Shown piece by piece: positions 7,810 to 16,790 of a DNA stretch of 42,420 bases (position 1 is the stretch's first letter; every line of letters begins with the position of its first letter). The stretch lies in NCBI GenBank assembly GCA_009937445.1, contig JAACFM010000019.1:1-42420 (forward strand), read 5' to 3'. A program made the position numbers and the translations under genes. The notes beneath the pieces were generated by a model. It did not search any database. It had not been told where the DNA came from and saw only the letters and a list, made by a program, of their open reading frames with translations. This stretch comes from Gammaproteobacteria bacterium. GTDB taxonomy: Bacteria > Pseudomonadota > Gammaproteobacteria > Steroidobacterales > Woeseiaceae.

Positions 7810-9221
7810 CGTGTGCACTCCAGATGGGCTGTGAGCCAATCGGCGCCACCCGAGACGTCACCGAGAAAGTCCGAGGTACCGAAAATTCCTGATCGGTGCA
7901 CGATAGTCAGCCCGGCATAGCAGTTCTGCAGCCAGGATGCCTTGGACGCCCGACGCAAAGGAAAGTCGAGTGTCATCTCAAGGTAATTCAGAAAATGCGA
8001 TGTATTGTCGTCTTTTTCCGCTTGCTTGCGTTGCTCCGCAATCGGGATTTTTGTCGCGTAGGACATGCCAAAGCCGAAACTCCAACGGAACCACTCCTCA
8101 TTGCTCCAGGATGAATAACCTTTACCCATGGCAGAGACATAGGCGGCATAGCTTTGAAAGTTGCCGTTGCCTTCGTCGCCTTCGAAATGGCGGAACACGG
8201 CAAACTTGCCGAAAAAGTCGACACGGTTACCCTCAGACAACAACTTGCTCAGTGTGAACCCGCCGATATTGGTATCGGCGACTGAGCTCTTGCTGAAGTC
8301 GCCCTGATCTATCTCGCTGACAATGTTGCCGTCGGCCTGATAGCCATAGTTGACTCGCCACGACCACTCGCCAAAGCGTTCTTCGCTAACAATGTAATCG
8401 GGTTTTCGGGCATTGCCAAACAAATAGGTGCCGCCAACGAACGCACTGGATATGCCTTCTTCCTCAATGAGTGGACTATTGGTAACGCCAGAGTCGCTAC
8501 CACCAAAACCGATATTGCCGAAGATGACAATTCGATCTGTCGCATGCCAGGCGGTATTCAGGCCGAACCCAACCCACTGTGATTCACCCGGCTGATAGGC
8601 CGGACGGTCGGGTGTCGCTTCGGCTTCGCTGACCCCGAAATAGTAGTTCGTCAGGTTTGCGTCCTGCCAAGTCCAGCTGATAAACGGTGATAGTGACCAG
8701 GGACCGGCTGCAAATCGATACCGGTAGGCGAATCGTACTTCCTGACCGTCGTGCTTGTTGAGCGTATCGGTTACCCAGTCAAGCTTGAGCTCGCCCCATT
8801 TTTGTCGAATGCCAAGCTCAAAACCAGCGTCGAGAGTCTGATCACGGTTTTCCAGACCTGCATAATAGCTGTTGCTGTCCGCATCCAGTTTTTGAAATCG
8901 GTACCGCGCAAGCAAATTCAGCTCCAACGCGTCGTTGCGAAACATATGCAGTCCGCCAGCAGTGCCCCGTGCAAACAGGTACTTGCCTTCGTAAAGATAA
9001 AGCGGAATCAGGTCGAGTTGCCGCTGATCTTCATTGTCGCTGGCGAGGTAGGGGCTTTGCCCGAATCGCAGTCCGCCGCCGAGAGCGGACGCTCCAGGCG
9101 AAGCACTGAAGAAGGGGATATCAGCTACTTCCTGCGCAGAGCTTGTGCTTGTTGCAAGCAAGGCCACAGCAGTGCAAAGGCATGCAGCGGAAATATTTTT
9201 GATTTGATTCCTGAATGGCAC
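7806..9221 (-). CDS. MipA/OmpV-like outer-membrane protein with extra C-terminal barrel
   Basis: This 471-residue product has a Sec signal peptide (VPFRNQIKN, hydrophobic core, then SSAQ). The N-terminal half (to about 270) is MipA/OmpV-like, with ALGGGLRFGQSPYLA and the block YYFGVSEAEATPDRPAYQPG, closely echoing the barrel at 5686. The C-terminal half (about 285-471) is a different strand-rich segment. It has GLTIVHRSGIFG near the end, a His-x-Ser pattern reminiscent of PagL-type lipid A deacylases, which is only a suggestion. The start chosen is GTG 9221, with GGGAG eight bases upstream; an upstream TTG at 9257 has no comparable site. Its stop overlaps the SYLF start. Confidence 0.75.
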   Translation of the reverse strand: MPFRNQIKNISAACLCTAVALLATSTSSAQEVADIPFFSASPGASALGGGLRFGQSPYLASDNEDQRQLDLIPLYLYEGKYLFARGTAGGLHMFRNDALELNLLARYRFQKLDADSNSYYAGLENRDQTLDAGFELGIRQKWGELKLDWVTDTLNKHDGQEVRFAYRYRFAAGPWSLSPFISWTWQDANLTNYYFGVSEAEATPDRPAYQPGESQWVGFGLNTAWHATDRIVIFGNIGFGGSDSGVTNSPLIEEEGISSAFVGGTYLFGNARKPDYIVSEERFGEWSWRVNYGYQADGNIVSEIDQGDFSKSSVADTNIGGFTLSKLLSEGNRVDFFGKFAVFRHFEGDEGNGNFQSYAAYVSAMGKGYSSWSNEEWFRWSFGFGMSYATKIPIAEQRKQAEKDDNTSHFLNYLEMTLDFPLRRASKASWLQNCYAGLTIVHRSGIFGTSDFLGDVSGGADWLTAHLECTR

Positions 9222-9279
9222 TGCCTGGGCTCCCGAAAAAAAACCGGATTGGATCAAGAAAATCGATCAGCTACTGCAA

Positions 9280-9302
9280 GAAGAGCGGACCAGAAGTCCG
9301 CC
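9280..9302 (-). terminator. Possible weak terminator/hairpin after DUF3313-like lipoprotein
   Basis: A 6-bp perfect stem (GCGGAC / GTCCGC) with a 5-base loop lies at 9285-9301. It is followed on the minus strand by TCTTCTTG, a weak U-rich tract. It would separate the lipoprotein gene ending at 9397 from the barrel gene starting at 9221. The T-tract is interrupted, so confidence is low. Confidence 0.35.
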
Positions 9303-9396
9303 TAAAAGATTCAGAAGTGATCTTCCCGGCCTTCATCATAAGACTTGCGAGTATAACGATACCTTTGGACTTGTGCCGCATGCTCGCTGACAGAAA

Positions 9397-10005
9397 CTAC
9401 TTATTCAGGTTGTCATCCAGGAAAGAGCGAAACAGCTTTGCCCAACGATCAGCTGCCGTTTCGACAGATGCCCAATCGGTTCCAGTATCGGTTGACGTTG
9501 CAAAGGATGGGGCGGATGCGCTATCCGCTGCGCGGGCCAGAGTTCGGCCGGAAACCGAATCTTTAAGTTCCATCAGGAACAGCAGCGCGCCTGGCTTGGC
9601 CATGTCGCGCAGCTCTCGGCGCACCGACATTATGTCGGTAGTGGCCGCATTACGAAAATCGATCAGTGTTGCCTGCACCAGAAGTGTCGATGGGCCCGCT
9701 TCCTGAACGATTATGTAATCCGTTAATTCGCCAAGGAATGCCTCGCGAAAAATGTTTCGTATGCGATCCTGATCACCCGCGGACGGGGCAGCGTCCGTGG
9801 GGAAATAGATTCCCATGCCCTCTGCACTAAGGCGATCGTATTTCCCAAATTCTGCATCAGTTGCAATAGAGACGGTTTCGACATTCGGACTGTCAGCTAC
9901 CCTGAAACTTTGCGTGGTTACTGTCGTACAACCTGCAGCCAGCAAGCAAACGGTGGCCAGCACCAGGCGCATCGAAATCCAGAACCTAAATCGAATTGAA
10001 TGCAT
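9397..10005 (-). CDS. DUF3313-like lipoprotein
   Basis: This 202-residue product has a lipoprotein signal whose lipobox is LAAGC (Cys 26). The mature part resembles DUF3313 lipoproteins: FGKYDRLSAEGMGIYFPTD near the start, a central VQATLIDFRNAA segment, a LLFLMELKDSVSGRTLARAAD strand, and a C-terminal helix around WAKLFRSFLDDNL. Function unknown; envelope location. The start chosen is ATG 10005 with AAAGGA upstream; an upstream in-frame start at 10059 would bury the signal peptide. It is divergent from the PPK2 gene across 141 bases. Confidence 0.8.
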   Translation of the reverse strand: MHSIRFRFWISMRLVLATVCLLAAGCTTVTTQSFRVADSPNVETVSIATDAEFGKYDRLSAEGMGIYFPTDAAPSAGDQDRIRNIFREAFLGELTDYIIVQEAGPSTLLVQATLIDFRNAATTDIMSVRRELRDMAKPGALLFLMELKDSVSGRTLARAADSASAPSFATSTDTGTDWASVETAADRWAKLFRSFLDDNLNK

Positions 10006-10146
10006 TGAAATATCCTTTTCTAACTGAAAATGCACTGACATGCCTGTATTGTACCGCATTGGATGTACGCGAAAATCCGTATTTAAGTTGTGTCAAAATG
10101 AGGCGAAAATGCGGAAGATTTTTTTAACATAGTTGCGGCGAATATT

Positions 10147-11079
10147 ATGACAGACGGAAAACTCAACAAAGATACGTTGGTGGAAATTTCAGGTGGTGAA
10201 GTGCCCGCACCTATGGCTAAACGGCGGCCACCGTCAGCCGTATTTAGCGAAATGCGGCATAGCCCTGATAAAATCAAGGATCTTTTCCGCAGCGGCAAAT
10301 ATCCCTATAAAACGCGCATCAAAAAGGCGGCCTATGAGGCGCACAAAGAGGAGCTGCAGGTTGAGCTTCTGAAGGTGCAAAACTGGGTGAAGCTCTCCGG
10401 CCAGCGAATCGTTGTTATTTGTGAGGGCCGTGATGCTGCAGGCAAGGGTGGCACCATCAAGCGATTTATGGAGCACCTCAATCCTCGAGCTTCTCGTGTG
10501 GTGGCTCTTGAGAAGCCAACCGACCATGAACGCGGCCAGTGGTACTTTCAGCGCTACCTTAAACACCTGCCTACAGAAGGTGAGATGGTCTTTTTTGACC
10601 GCTCTTGGTACAACCGGGCCGGTGTTGAACGGGTCATGGGTTTCTGCGACTCGCTTGAGTATCTCGAATTTATGCGCCAGGTGCCGGAACTCGAGCGAAT
10701 GCTGGTCCGGTCAGGTATCCGCATATTCAAATACTGGTTCTCTGTCACCGAAGCGGAGCAAGAGCGCCGTTTTGCTGCAAGATCACAGGATCCGCTGAAA
10801 CAATGGAAACTGAGTCCGATTGATCAGCAGTCTCGAGGCAAGTGGAAAGAATACACAGAGGCCAAGGAAGCGATGTTTTTCTATACCGATACTGCCGATG
10901 TGCCCTGGACTATTGTGAAGTCCGACGACAAGAAGCGCGCAAGACTCAACTGCATGCAGCATTTCCTTGCGGCGCTCGACTACCCGGACAAGAACAAGCA
11001 TGTGATTCACGGTCCGGACCCGCTCCTCGTCGGACCATCGTCACAGGTTATTGAGAAAGACAGCCATCTCTGGGGTTAG
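10147..11079 (+). CDS. ppk2: Polyphosphate kinase 2 (PPK2) family
   Basis: This 310-residue cytoplasmic kinase transfers phosphate between inorganic polyphosphate and nucleotides. The Walker A region is CEGRDAAGKGGTIKRF (about residues 92-107) and Walker B is FFDRSWYNRAGVERVMGF (149-166). The lid/substrate region carries FKYWFSVTEAEQERRF and DPLKQWKLSPID, and the C-terminal DVPWTIVKSDDKKRARLN fits single-domain PPK2. Whether it prefers ADP, GDP or nucleoside monophosphates cannot be read by eye; the one-domain length fits class I. The first 50 or so residues are a variable N-terminal extension. 4.5S RNA lies immediately downstream. Confidence 0.93.
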   Translation: MTDGKLNKDTLVEISGGEVPAPMAKRRPPSAVFSEMRHSPDKIKDLFRSGKYPYKTRIKKAAYEAHKEELQVELLKVQNWVKLSGQRIVVICEGRDAAGKGGTIKRFMEHLNPRASRVVALEKPTDHERGQWYFQRYLKHLPTEGEMVFFDRSWYNRAGVERVMGFCDSLEYLEFMRQVPELERMLVRSGIRIFKYWFSVTEAEQERRFAARSQDPLKQWKLSPIDQQSRGKWKEYTEAKEAMFFYTDTADVPWTIVKSDDKKRARLNCMQHFLAALDYPDKNKHVIHGPDPLLVGPSSQVIEKDSHLWG

Positions 11080-11091
11080 GCTTAAATCAGT

Positions 11092-11120
11092 TTGTGTCCG
11101 GGCGCGGTAACAGCGATAAT
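11092..11120 (+). promoter_or_regulatory. Likely sigma70 promoter of 4.5S RNA
   Basis: TTGTGT at 11092-11097 and GATAAT at 11115-11120 are separated by 17 bases. The predicted RNA 5' end (11128) is seven bases after the -10. The discriminator CGCCGCC is GC-rich, as in promoters of stable RNAs under stringent control. Confidence 0.6.
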
Positions 11121-11127
11121 CGCCGCC

Positions 11128-11233
11128 GGCCCGTGTCGGCCTCCCCGCGACGGTCAATCGTGAACTCCGCCAGGCCCGGAAGGGAGCAACGGTAACGGTG
11201 ATACCGGGTGCCGGGGAGAAGCTGGCGCGGGCC
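11128..11233 (+). ncRNA. ffs: Signal recognition particle RNA (4.5S, small bacterial type)
   Basis: About 106 nucleotides fold into one long hairpin. The 5' arm GGCCCGTGTCGGCCTCCCC pairs with the 3' arm around GGGGAGAAGCTGGCGCGGGCC. The diagnostic apical SRP region is present: CAGGCCCGGAAGGGAGCA on the 5' side of the symmetric loop, and GGTAACGGTGAT followed by CGGGTGCCGGG on the 3' side. It binds Ffh and helps target membrane proteins co-translationally. Its position directly upstream of dnaX is seen in other gammaproteobacteria. The ends were set from the limits of pairing. Confidence 0.95.
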
Positions 11234-11285
11234 ACTTGCGTTACACTAGCCGACCCTGTGAGCTTCTCTTTATGAGCCTTCTTTT

Positions 11286-12899
11286 ATGAGTTATCTGGTC
11301 CTGGCCCGCAAATGGCGGCCCAAAGACTTTTCCGAGACCGTCGGCCAGGAGCACGTGCTTCAGGCACTGATGAATGCACTGGAAACCGGGCGCCTGCACC
11401 ATGCCTACCTGTTTACGGGGACGCGCGGCGTCGGTAAGACAACGATTGCCCGGATTCTGGCGAAGGCACTGAATTGTGAAACGGGCGTAACGCCCAACCC
11501 GTGCGGCGAATGCAGCGCCTGTCGGGAGATAGATGAGGGTCGTTTTGTCGATCTGATCGAAGTAGACGCGGCGTCAAAGACCAAAGTTGACGACACTCGT
11601 GACCTGCTCGACAACGTCCAGTACGCGGCGGCACGCGGACGCTACAAGGTATACCTGATCGACGAAGTGCACATGTTGTCGAAGAGTTCGTTCAATGCGC
11701 TTCTCAAAACGCTGGAAGAACCACCCGAACACGTCAAATTCCTACTCGCAACAACGGATCCGCAGAAATTGCCGGTGACGGTCTTGTCGCGGTGTTTGCA
11801 GTTCAATCTGAAGCGTATGACGCCGCGCCTGATAAGCGATCGCCTGACCTATATCTGTGGTGAGGAGAACATCACATTTGAGCCTGCGGCTTTGGCGATG
11901 CTCGCCCGCGCGGCTGACGGTAGTATGCGGGACGCATTGAGCCTGCTTGATCAGGCGATTGCCTATTGTGGGGGCAAAATCGAAGAGGCCTCAACAGCGA
12001 CGATGCTCGGTACGATCGATCGTGATCACGTCATGCGCTTGATGCATTTGCTGGCGGCCGGCGATGCCAAAGGCATTATTGAAGTTATCCGGGAAATTGA
12101 TGAACAATTTCCCGATTATTCCCGCTTGCTCGACGACGTTGCACGAGACCTGCAGCGCGTCGCCGTTTATCAGGTCGTCGGCACCTGCGATAGCGAAGAT
12201 GAGCTCTCTGAAAAAGAAATCGCCGGGCTTGCTGATCTCATGCCGACCGCAGACGTGCAGCTGTTTTATCAAGTGGCCATCATGGGACGACGTGATCTGC
12301 ATTTGGCGCCGGACCCCAGAAGCGGGGCGGAGATGACCTTGCTACGAATGTTGGCGTTCAAGCCGGCAGAGACCGCAGTCACTGGCTCCTCAGGGGGCGG
12401 TTCAGCCGCACCTAAGCTTGCAGCCAGGAAAGCGACTCCGGTTCAGAAAAAGCTGCAGACAGAAGCGGTGCAGCCGCCTCAGTCATCGACAGCGCCGTCG
12501 ACCTGGTCGGATCCTGACTGGAGTCAGTTGGTCAGCGATCTTCAGTTGTCGGGGGCTGTCAGGTTGCTGGCAAGCAACTGCGCATTTCTCCGGCGTGAAA
12601 AGAATACGGTTTTTCTTGGGCTCGATCCGCGCTCCGGTGCGATGTTGACCAAGCAACGAAAGGATCTGATCGCAGAGCGTCTCACAGACCATTTCGGCGA
12701 AAATCTCGTTGTCGATATTGAACTGGGGTCGGCAGCAGAGGAAACGCCGCTGCAACAAGAGACGCGTATGGCCGACGAGCGACTTGAAGAAGCGCGGCAA
12801 AGCCTCGAGGCGGATCCTAACGTAAAAGCCTTAAAGAATATGTTCGGCGCCGAATTGAAGACCGACACAATCGAACTCATTTCAGGAGATAAAGGATGA
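11286..12899 (+). CDS. dnaX: DNA polymerase III subunit tau (gamma/tau)
   Basis: This 537-residue clamp-loader ATPase has Walker [10 protein letters not shown] (about 45-53), zinc ligands Cys 64, 73, 76 and 79, Walker B LIDEVH (124-129) and the SRC sensor motif. The C-terminal third (about 385-537) holds the tau-specific linker and polymerase-binding region, shorter than in E. coli (643 residues in total). No strong Shine-Dalgarno sequence precedes ATG 11286. Instead a five-codon frame (ATG 11272) ends in a TGA overlapping the dnaX start, which could couple initiation. The stop overlaps ybaB as ATGA. A run of five A plus G near 12446 is not a convincing frameshift site. Confidence 0.96.
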   Translation: MSYLVLARKWRPKDFSETVGQEHVLQALMNALETGRLHHAYLFTGTRGVGKTTIARILAKALNCETGVTPNPCGECSACREIDEGRFVDLIEVDAASKTKVDDTRDLLDNVQYAAARGRYKVYLIDEVHMLSKSSFNALLKTLEEPPEHVKFLLATTDPQKLPVTVLSRCLQFNLKRMTPRLISDRLTYICGEENITFEPAALAMLARAADGSMRDALSLLDQAIAYCGGKIEEASTATMLGTIDRDHVMRLMHLLAAGDAKGIIEVIREIDEQFPDYSRLLDDVARDLQRVAVYQVVGTCDSEDELSEKEIAGLADLMPTADVQLFYQVAIMGRRDLHLAPDPRSGAEMTLLRMLAFKPAETAVTGSSGGGSAAPKLAARKATPVQKKLQTEAVQPPQSSTAPSTWSDPDWSQLVSDLQLSGAVRLLASNCAFLRREKNTVFLGLDPRSGAMLTKQRKDLIAERLTDHFGENLVVDIELGSAAEETPLQQETRMADERLEEARQSLEADPNVKALKNMFGAELKTDTIELISGDKG

Positions 12900-13219
12900 A
12901 GGGTGGAATTGGCCAGTTGATGAAGCAGGCTCAAGAGATGCAGGCCAACATGAAGAAGGCGCAGGACGAGATGGCGTCGATAACGGTCACCGGAGAATCC
13001 GGTGCCGGCATGGTACGCATTACGATGACTTGCCAGCACCAGGTCAAGGCAGTTGAGATCGACGACACGTTGGTCGGTGATGATAAAGAGATGCTTGAGG
13101 ATTTGATTACCGCGGCATTCAATGACGCGATCCGCCGTGTCGAAAAGACTGTTCAGGAAAAATTCTCTGGTATGGCGTCAGGCTTGAATTTACCACCCGG
13201 CATGAAGCTCCCTTTTTAG
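12896..13219 (+). CDS. ybaB: YbaB/EbfC family nucleoid-associated protein
   Basis: This 107-residue DNA-binding protein begins [23 protein letters not shown], an amphipathic helix. It continues with [28 protein letters not shown] and [15 protein letters not shown], the standard YbaB/EbfC fold, which forms dimers that grip DNA. Its ATG overlaps the dnaX stop by four bases, and recR starts three bases after its stop. This conserved dnaX-ybaB-recR order supports the call. Confidence 0.96.
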   Translation: MKGGIGQLMKQAQEMQANMKKAQDEMASITVTGESGAGMVRITMTCQHQVKAVEIDDTLVGDDKEMLEDLITAAFNDAIRRVEKTVQEKFSGMASGLNLPPGMKLPF

Positions 13220-13222
13220 CCA

Positions 13223-13822
13223 ATGTCATATTCTCCTCTCCTGGTTCGATTGATCGACGGCTTGCGCTGCATGCCGGGCGTCGGACAGAAATCGGCTCAG
13301 CGAATAGCTTTCCACTTGCTGGAGAGAGACCGGGAAGGCGCGCACGGACTCTCGGCAGCATTGTCTGATGCGGTTTCCGGGATAGGACACTGCAGTCGTT
13401 GCCGAATGTTCACCGAGCATGAGCTGTGCTCAATATGCTCCGCCAGCGGCCGCGATGCCGCGCAGTTATGCGTAGTGGAATCACCTGCGGACGTCATGGC
13501 CCTCGAAGATGCGACCGGTTTTCGCGGCTTGTATTTTGTTTTGATGGGACACCTGTCGCCCCTGGACGGAATCGGTCCTGAAGAACTGGGACTGAGCAAG
13601 CTGGAGGAATGGTTGGCTGAAGGCGAAGTGAAGGAATTGATTATTGCGACCAATCCGACGGTCGAAGGCGACGCGACCGCGCATTATCTTGCGGACTTGG
13701 CGTCACGCAGCGACGTCGGTGCGAGTCGGATCGCTCATGGTGTACCGTTGGGCGGCGAGCTTGAGTACGTGGATGGCGGAACGTTGTCGCACGCATTCTA
13801 TGGCCGCCGTGCTATCGAGTAG
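13223..13822 (+). CDS. recR: Recombination protein RecR
   Basis: This 199-residue RecFOR component helps load RecA at single-strand gaps. Visible parts are the helix-hairpin-helix segment [20 protein letters not shown] (about 15-34), the zinc motif [16 protein letters not shown] (about 57-72), and the Toprim domain with [13 protein letters not shown] and [20 protein letters not shown]-terminal Walker-like [11 protein letters not shown] closes it. The length equals the family norm. It is the third gene of the dnaX-ybaB-recR operon, with a HIT gene eight bases downstream. Confidence 0.97.
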   Translation: MSYSPLLVRLIDGLRCMPGVGQKSAQRIAFHLLERDREGAHGLSAALSDAVSGIGHCSRCRMFTEHELCSICSASGRDAAQLCVVESPADVMALEDATGFRGLYFVLMGHLSPLDGIGPEELGLSKLEEWLAEGEVKELIIATNPTVEGDATAHYLADLASRSDVGASRIAHGVPLGGELEYVDGGTLSHAFYGRRAIE

Positions 13823-13830
13823 AGGACGAA

Positions 13831-14181
13831 ATGCCAAACTCAGACTGTCTTTTTTGCAAAATCCTGGACGGCGATATTCCCGCGGACATCGTCTACGAAT
13901 CGGCAACCGCGATCGCGTTTCGAGACATCAATCCGCAGGCACCAACGCATGTCTTGATCATCCCGCGAAAGCACATCGCGACGATTAACGAAATCACCGA
14001 TGATGATCAGTCGCTTGTCGGCAGTTTGTATTCTGCGGCTCGTGAAATAGCTGCCGCAGAAGGCATTGCCGAAGACGGGTATCGTGCGGTGATGAATTGC
14101 AATGAGGGAGCCGGTCAAACCGTGTTTCACATTCATTTGCATCTGCTGGGAGGCAGAGACCTGAGTTGGCCGCCCGGCTAG
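13831..14181 (+). CDS. hinT: HIT family purine nucleoside phosphoramidase
   Basis: This 116-residue protein has the full histidine-triad motif HIHLHLLGG (His 100, 102 and 104) and the N-terminal CLFCKILDGDIPADIVYE segment with DINPQAPTHVLIIPRKHI. The family hydrolyses AMP-N and related phosphoramidates. It follows recR closely and is probably cotranscribed. Its last four bases overlap the end of the convergent rsgA gene. Confidence 0.93.
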   Translation: MPNSDCLFCKILDGDIPADIVYESATAIAFRDINPQAPTHVLIIPRKHIATINEITDDDQSLVGSLYSAAREIAAAEGIAEDGYRAVMNCNEGAGQTVFHIHLHLLGGRDLSWPPG

Positions 14182-15080
14182 TAGCGGTTGTCTGAGAGCT
14201 TTTCCGTCAGGTTGACTACACGTTTGAAACTCTCATATCGGCGGTAGCTGATCGTATCCTGCTCAACACCATCTTTGACAGCGCACCCGGGTTCGCGCAA
14301 ATGACGACAATTTGCGAAACGGCAGGACTGTGCGGCCGCGGCGATTTCGCGAAATCCCTGTGCCGCATCGCTGGACTCTGACAGCGCAGGCGCGTAGTCG
14401 CGTACGCCTGGCGAATCAATGACGTAGCCACCGCCGATCAAGGGAATCATGACCGAATTGACGGTTGTATGCCTTCCTTCGCCGCTCTTGCTTGAAATTT
14501 GCGCTGTGCGTTGGTTTGAGTCGATCACCAGTTTGTTGATCAAACTCGATTTGCCGACCCCGGATTGACCAACGACGATGTTGCACTTTCCCGCGAGCGC
14601 GCGTCGTAATTCACTAATTCCCTTTTCGGTTTCGGCGCTGCATTCGATAACCGACAGGCCGATATCCCGGTATTCCTGTAGCTCCGGTATTTCGATGTCG
14701 TGGCCTTCGAGCAGGTCAATTTTGTTGAAAACGACAATCGACTCAACGCCCATGAGTTCTGCAGCGCATAAGTAGCGATCGACGATATACCAGTCGGGAA
14801 GCGGCGATACTGATGCCACAATGATGAGTGTATCGACGTTCGCGGCCAGGACTTCCACCTGACCACGCATGTTGGGCCGGGTGAGTTCATTGCGTCGAGC
14901 ACCGATCCTGGTGATAAGCCAGTCTTTCTCGTTCTTTATTGGCTCAGCCATCACCGTGTCGCCGCACACCGCTCTGATGCGTTTACCCTTTATGCGTGCA
15001 TCGACCTTTTCGCCACTGTCCAGCCGCAGCCCCATTCGACGGCTGTAGGTTGCTATTACGGTTGCTGATTTCTCGCTCAT
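14178..15080 (-). CDS. rsgA: Ribosome small subunit-dependent GTPase A
   Basis: This 300-residue GTPase acts in late 30S maturation. It shows the circularly permuted order typical of RsgA: an N-terminal OB fold (to about 75), G4 FNKIDLL (118-124), then the P-loop [10 protein letters not shown] (171-180), G2 GRHTT and G3 DSPGVRDY. The zinc-binding end has Cys 253, Cys 258, His 260 and Cys 266. It is shorter than E. coli RsgA (350), mostly at the N-terminus and tail. It is divergent from orn, as in E. coli. Confidence 0.95.
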   Translation of the reverse strand: MSEKSATVIATYSRRMGLRLDSGEKVDARIKGKRIRAVCGDTVMAEPIKNEKDWLITRIGARRNELTRPNMRGQVEVLAANVDTLIIVASVSPLPDWYIVDRYLCAAELMGVESIVVFNKIDLLEGHDIEIPELQEYRDIGLSVIECSAETEKGISELRRALAGKCNIVVGQSGVGKSSLINKLVIDSNQRTAQISSKSGEGRHTTVNSVMIPLIGGGYVIDSPGVRDYAPALSESSDAAQGFREIAAAAQSCRFANCRHLREPGCAVKDGVEQDTISYRRYESFKRVVNLTEKLSDNRY

Positions 15081-15165
15081 CGGCGAAGTATGCCGCCATG
15101 CGGGCAGCCTTGCACTCTCCGGACATGTAAACTACGCCAGTTCACCAACAAAGGTCTTTGAGAAT

Positions 15166-15741
15166 ATGCCTGATACCGCGCCGGACCGATCGACCAACCT
15201 GATCTGGATCGATCTGGAGATGACCGGACTTTGCACACAGTCCGATACCATCATTGAGATCGCCACAATCGTAACCGATAAATACCTGACAGAGCTCGCG
15301 GAAGGTCCGGTGCTGGCGATTCACCAGCCAACAGAAACCATGGATGGAATGGATGAGTGGAATACACGTCAGCACGGTAAATCCGGCTTGACGGCCCGGG
15401 TGCTGGAAAGCAGCACCAATGCGGCGGAGGCGGAGCGAGCGACAATAGCGTTTCTGCATGAATGGGTGGACGAGGGCGCGTCGCCGATGTGCGGCAACAG
15501 CATTTGTCAGGACCGGCGATTCCTCGCTCGTGAGATGCCGGCACTTGAAAAGTTTTTTCATTACCGCAACCTCGATGTGAGCACCTTGAAGATTCTGGCG
15601 TCGCTCTGGGCCCCGAAAGTTGCCGTCAGCTTCCAAAAGGACTCCGCCCACCTGGCTTTGTCGGATATTCGGGACTCCATCGAAGAACTCAACTGGTATC
15701 GCGAGCATTTGCTTGACCCCGTGGCCCTCGTTGACGAGTAA
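15166..15741 (+). CDS. orn: Oligoribonuclease
   Basis: This 191-residue DEDDh 3'-5' exoribonuclease degrades 2-5 nt RNAs and linear pGpG, the end product of c-di-GMP breakdown. The first metal-binding motif is WIDLEMTGL (Asp 16, Glu 18); [33 protein letters not shown] carries the second; [18 protein letters not shown] carries the HxxxxD third motif. The length equals the family norm. It begins 85 bases from the divergent rsgA start, and the methyltransferase gene follows by 13 bases. Confidence 0.96.
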   Translation: MPDTAPDRSTNLIWIDLEMTGLCTQSDTIIEIATIVTDKYLTELAEGPVLAIHQPTETMDGMDEWNTRQHGKSGLTARVLESSTNAAEAERATIAFLHEWVDEGASPMCGNSICQDRRFLAREMPALEKFFHYRNLDVSTLKILASLWAPKVAVSFQKDSAHLALSDIRDSIEELNWYREHLLDPVALVDE

Positions 15742-15754
15742 GACGATTTTGGAA

Positions 15755-16357
15755 ATGACTGAAAAACCGTTTTCCGACTCTGCTGAGCGCAACGCTGCTC
15801 CAATACTGGAGGTACTGCGCCATGAGTTTTCAGACTGCACGGCGGTACTGGAAATTGGCTCCGGCACGGGGCAGCATGCAGCGCGATTTTCCCGGTCCTT
15901 GCCCCATTTGCGTTGGCAGACGAGTGATCTAGACGAGAATCACAGCGGTATACATGCCTGGGTCGAAGATGCGGCGCTCGAAAACCTGTTGACGCCGTTA
16001 TCGCTCGATGTAATGACGGCTGATGTTCGTGCCAAGGCTTATGATGGTGTGTATTCATCGAATACCGCGCATATTATGAGCTTCGATGGTGTCACGAGGA
16101 TGTTCGAGTTGGTCGGAAAGGCGCTTGTCGATGCTGGTGTGTTCTGCCTGTATGGTCCATTTCGTCAGAATGGTAATTTCAATACCGCCAGTAATGCGGC
16201 ATTTGATGAGGGCTTGCGCGCCCGACATCCGGACATGGGCATCCGGGAATTAGAATCACTGGATGATCTTGGTGGCGACAACGGGCTAGTGCGTGTGCGA
16301 CTGTATGCGATGCCTGCTAATAACCATCTCGCTGTCTGGAGGAAGAAAGGGAAATGA
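15755..16357 (+). CDS. DUF938 family SAM-dependent methyltransferase
   Basis: This 200-residue class I methyltransferase begins MTEKPFSDSAERNAAPILEVL, the DUF938 hallmark. The SAM-binding motif is VLEIGSGTGQHAARF (about 31-45), followed by WQTSDLDENHSGI. SSNTAHIMSF and GPFRQNGNFNTASNAAFDEGLR complete the family pattern. The substrate is unknown. The start chosen is ATG 15755, close behind orn; a much longer in-frame extension back to 15620 overlaps orn and looks non-coding. Its stop overlaps the next start as ATGA. Confidence 0.9.
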   Translation: MTEKPFSDSAERNAAPILEVLRHEFSDCTAVLEIGSGTGQHAARFSRSLPHLRWQTSDLDENHSGIHAWVEDAALENLLTPLSLDVMTADVRAKAYDGVYSSNTAHIMSFDGVTRMFELVGKALVDAGVFCLYGPFRQNGNFNTASNAAFDEGLRARHPDMGIRELESLDDLGGDNGLVRVRLYAMPANNHLAVWRKKGK

Positions 16358-16737
16358 CGACTCACCAAGGTGGCTGCCACTGCGGCCGTGTGCGCTTTGA
16401 AGTTGATGCGCCTCGGGACATCAAGGCGACGAGGTGCAATTGCAGTATCTGCAACATGTGCGGTTTCTTGCATTTGTTCGTGTCGCACAGCAAGTTCCGC
16501 CTGATCGCGGGTAAGAATGAATTGACGACGTACACGTTTAACACGGGTGTCGCACAGCACACATTCTGCAGGCACTGCGGGATAAAGGCGTTTTACGTGC
16601 CGAGGTCGCATCCGGATGGTTTGAGTATCAATGTTAACTGCCTCGACCCGGCGACTATAGGCAGCGTTGCAGAGACGCCGTTTGACGGCGGGAGCTGGGA
16701 ACAGAATATTGCCGAACTGTCGCCGATAAGCGACTGA
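16354..16737 (+). CDS. GFA (CENP-V/Gfa-like) zinc protein
   Basis: This 127-residue protein has the complete cysteine set of the glutathione-dependent formaldehyde-activating (GFA) fold: Cys 8 and 10 (CHCG), Cys 28, 30 and 33 (CNCSIC), and Cys 72 and 75 (CRHC), plus the GGCHCGRVRFEV start. The founder enzyme adds glutathione to formaldehyde, but most homologues have unproven substrates. It is translationally coupled to the DUF938 methyltransferase by a four-base overlap, so the two may act on related small molecules (inference). Confidence 0.9.
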   Translation: MTTHQGGCHCGRVRFEVDAPRDIKATRCNCSICNMCGFLHLFVSHSKFRLIAGKNELTTYTFNTGVAQHTFCRHCGIKAFYVPRSHPDGLSINVNCLDPATIGSVAETPFDGGSWEQNIAELSPISD

Positions 16738-16790
16738 TTTAGCTAATTTTTAGACTGGCGAGAAAGCAGGCCTTGTCATATAGTTGCCCC

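Noticed and set aside
2228-10020. Identical GGATATTTC leaders before the lipoprotein genes at 2241 and 10005
   Set aside because: The shared stretch is short and includes the ribosome-binding site, so it is as likely chance as common regulation.
12446-12452. GAAAAAG run in dnaX as a programmed frameshift site for a gamma form
   Set aside because: It has five A rather than the A-AAA-AAG heptamer, and no strong stem follows; not enough to claim frameshifting.
15142-15867. 241-codon minus-strand open frame opposite orn
   Set aside because: Shadow of orn and the DUF938 gene; no signature of its own.
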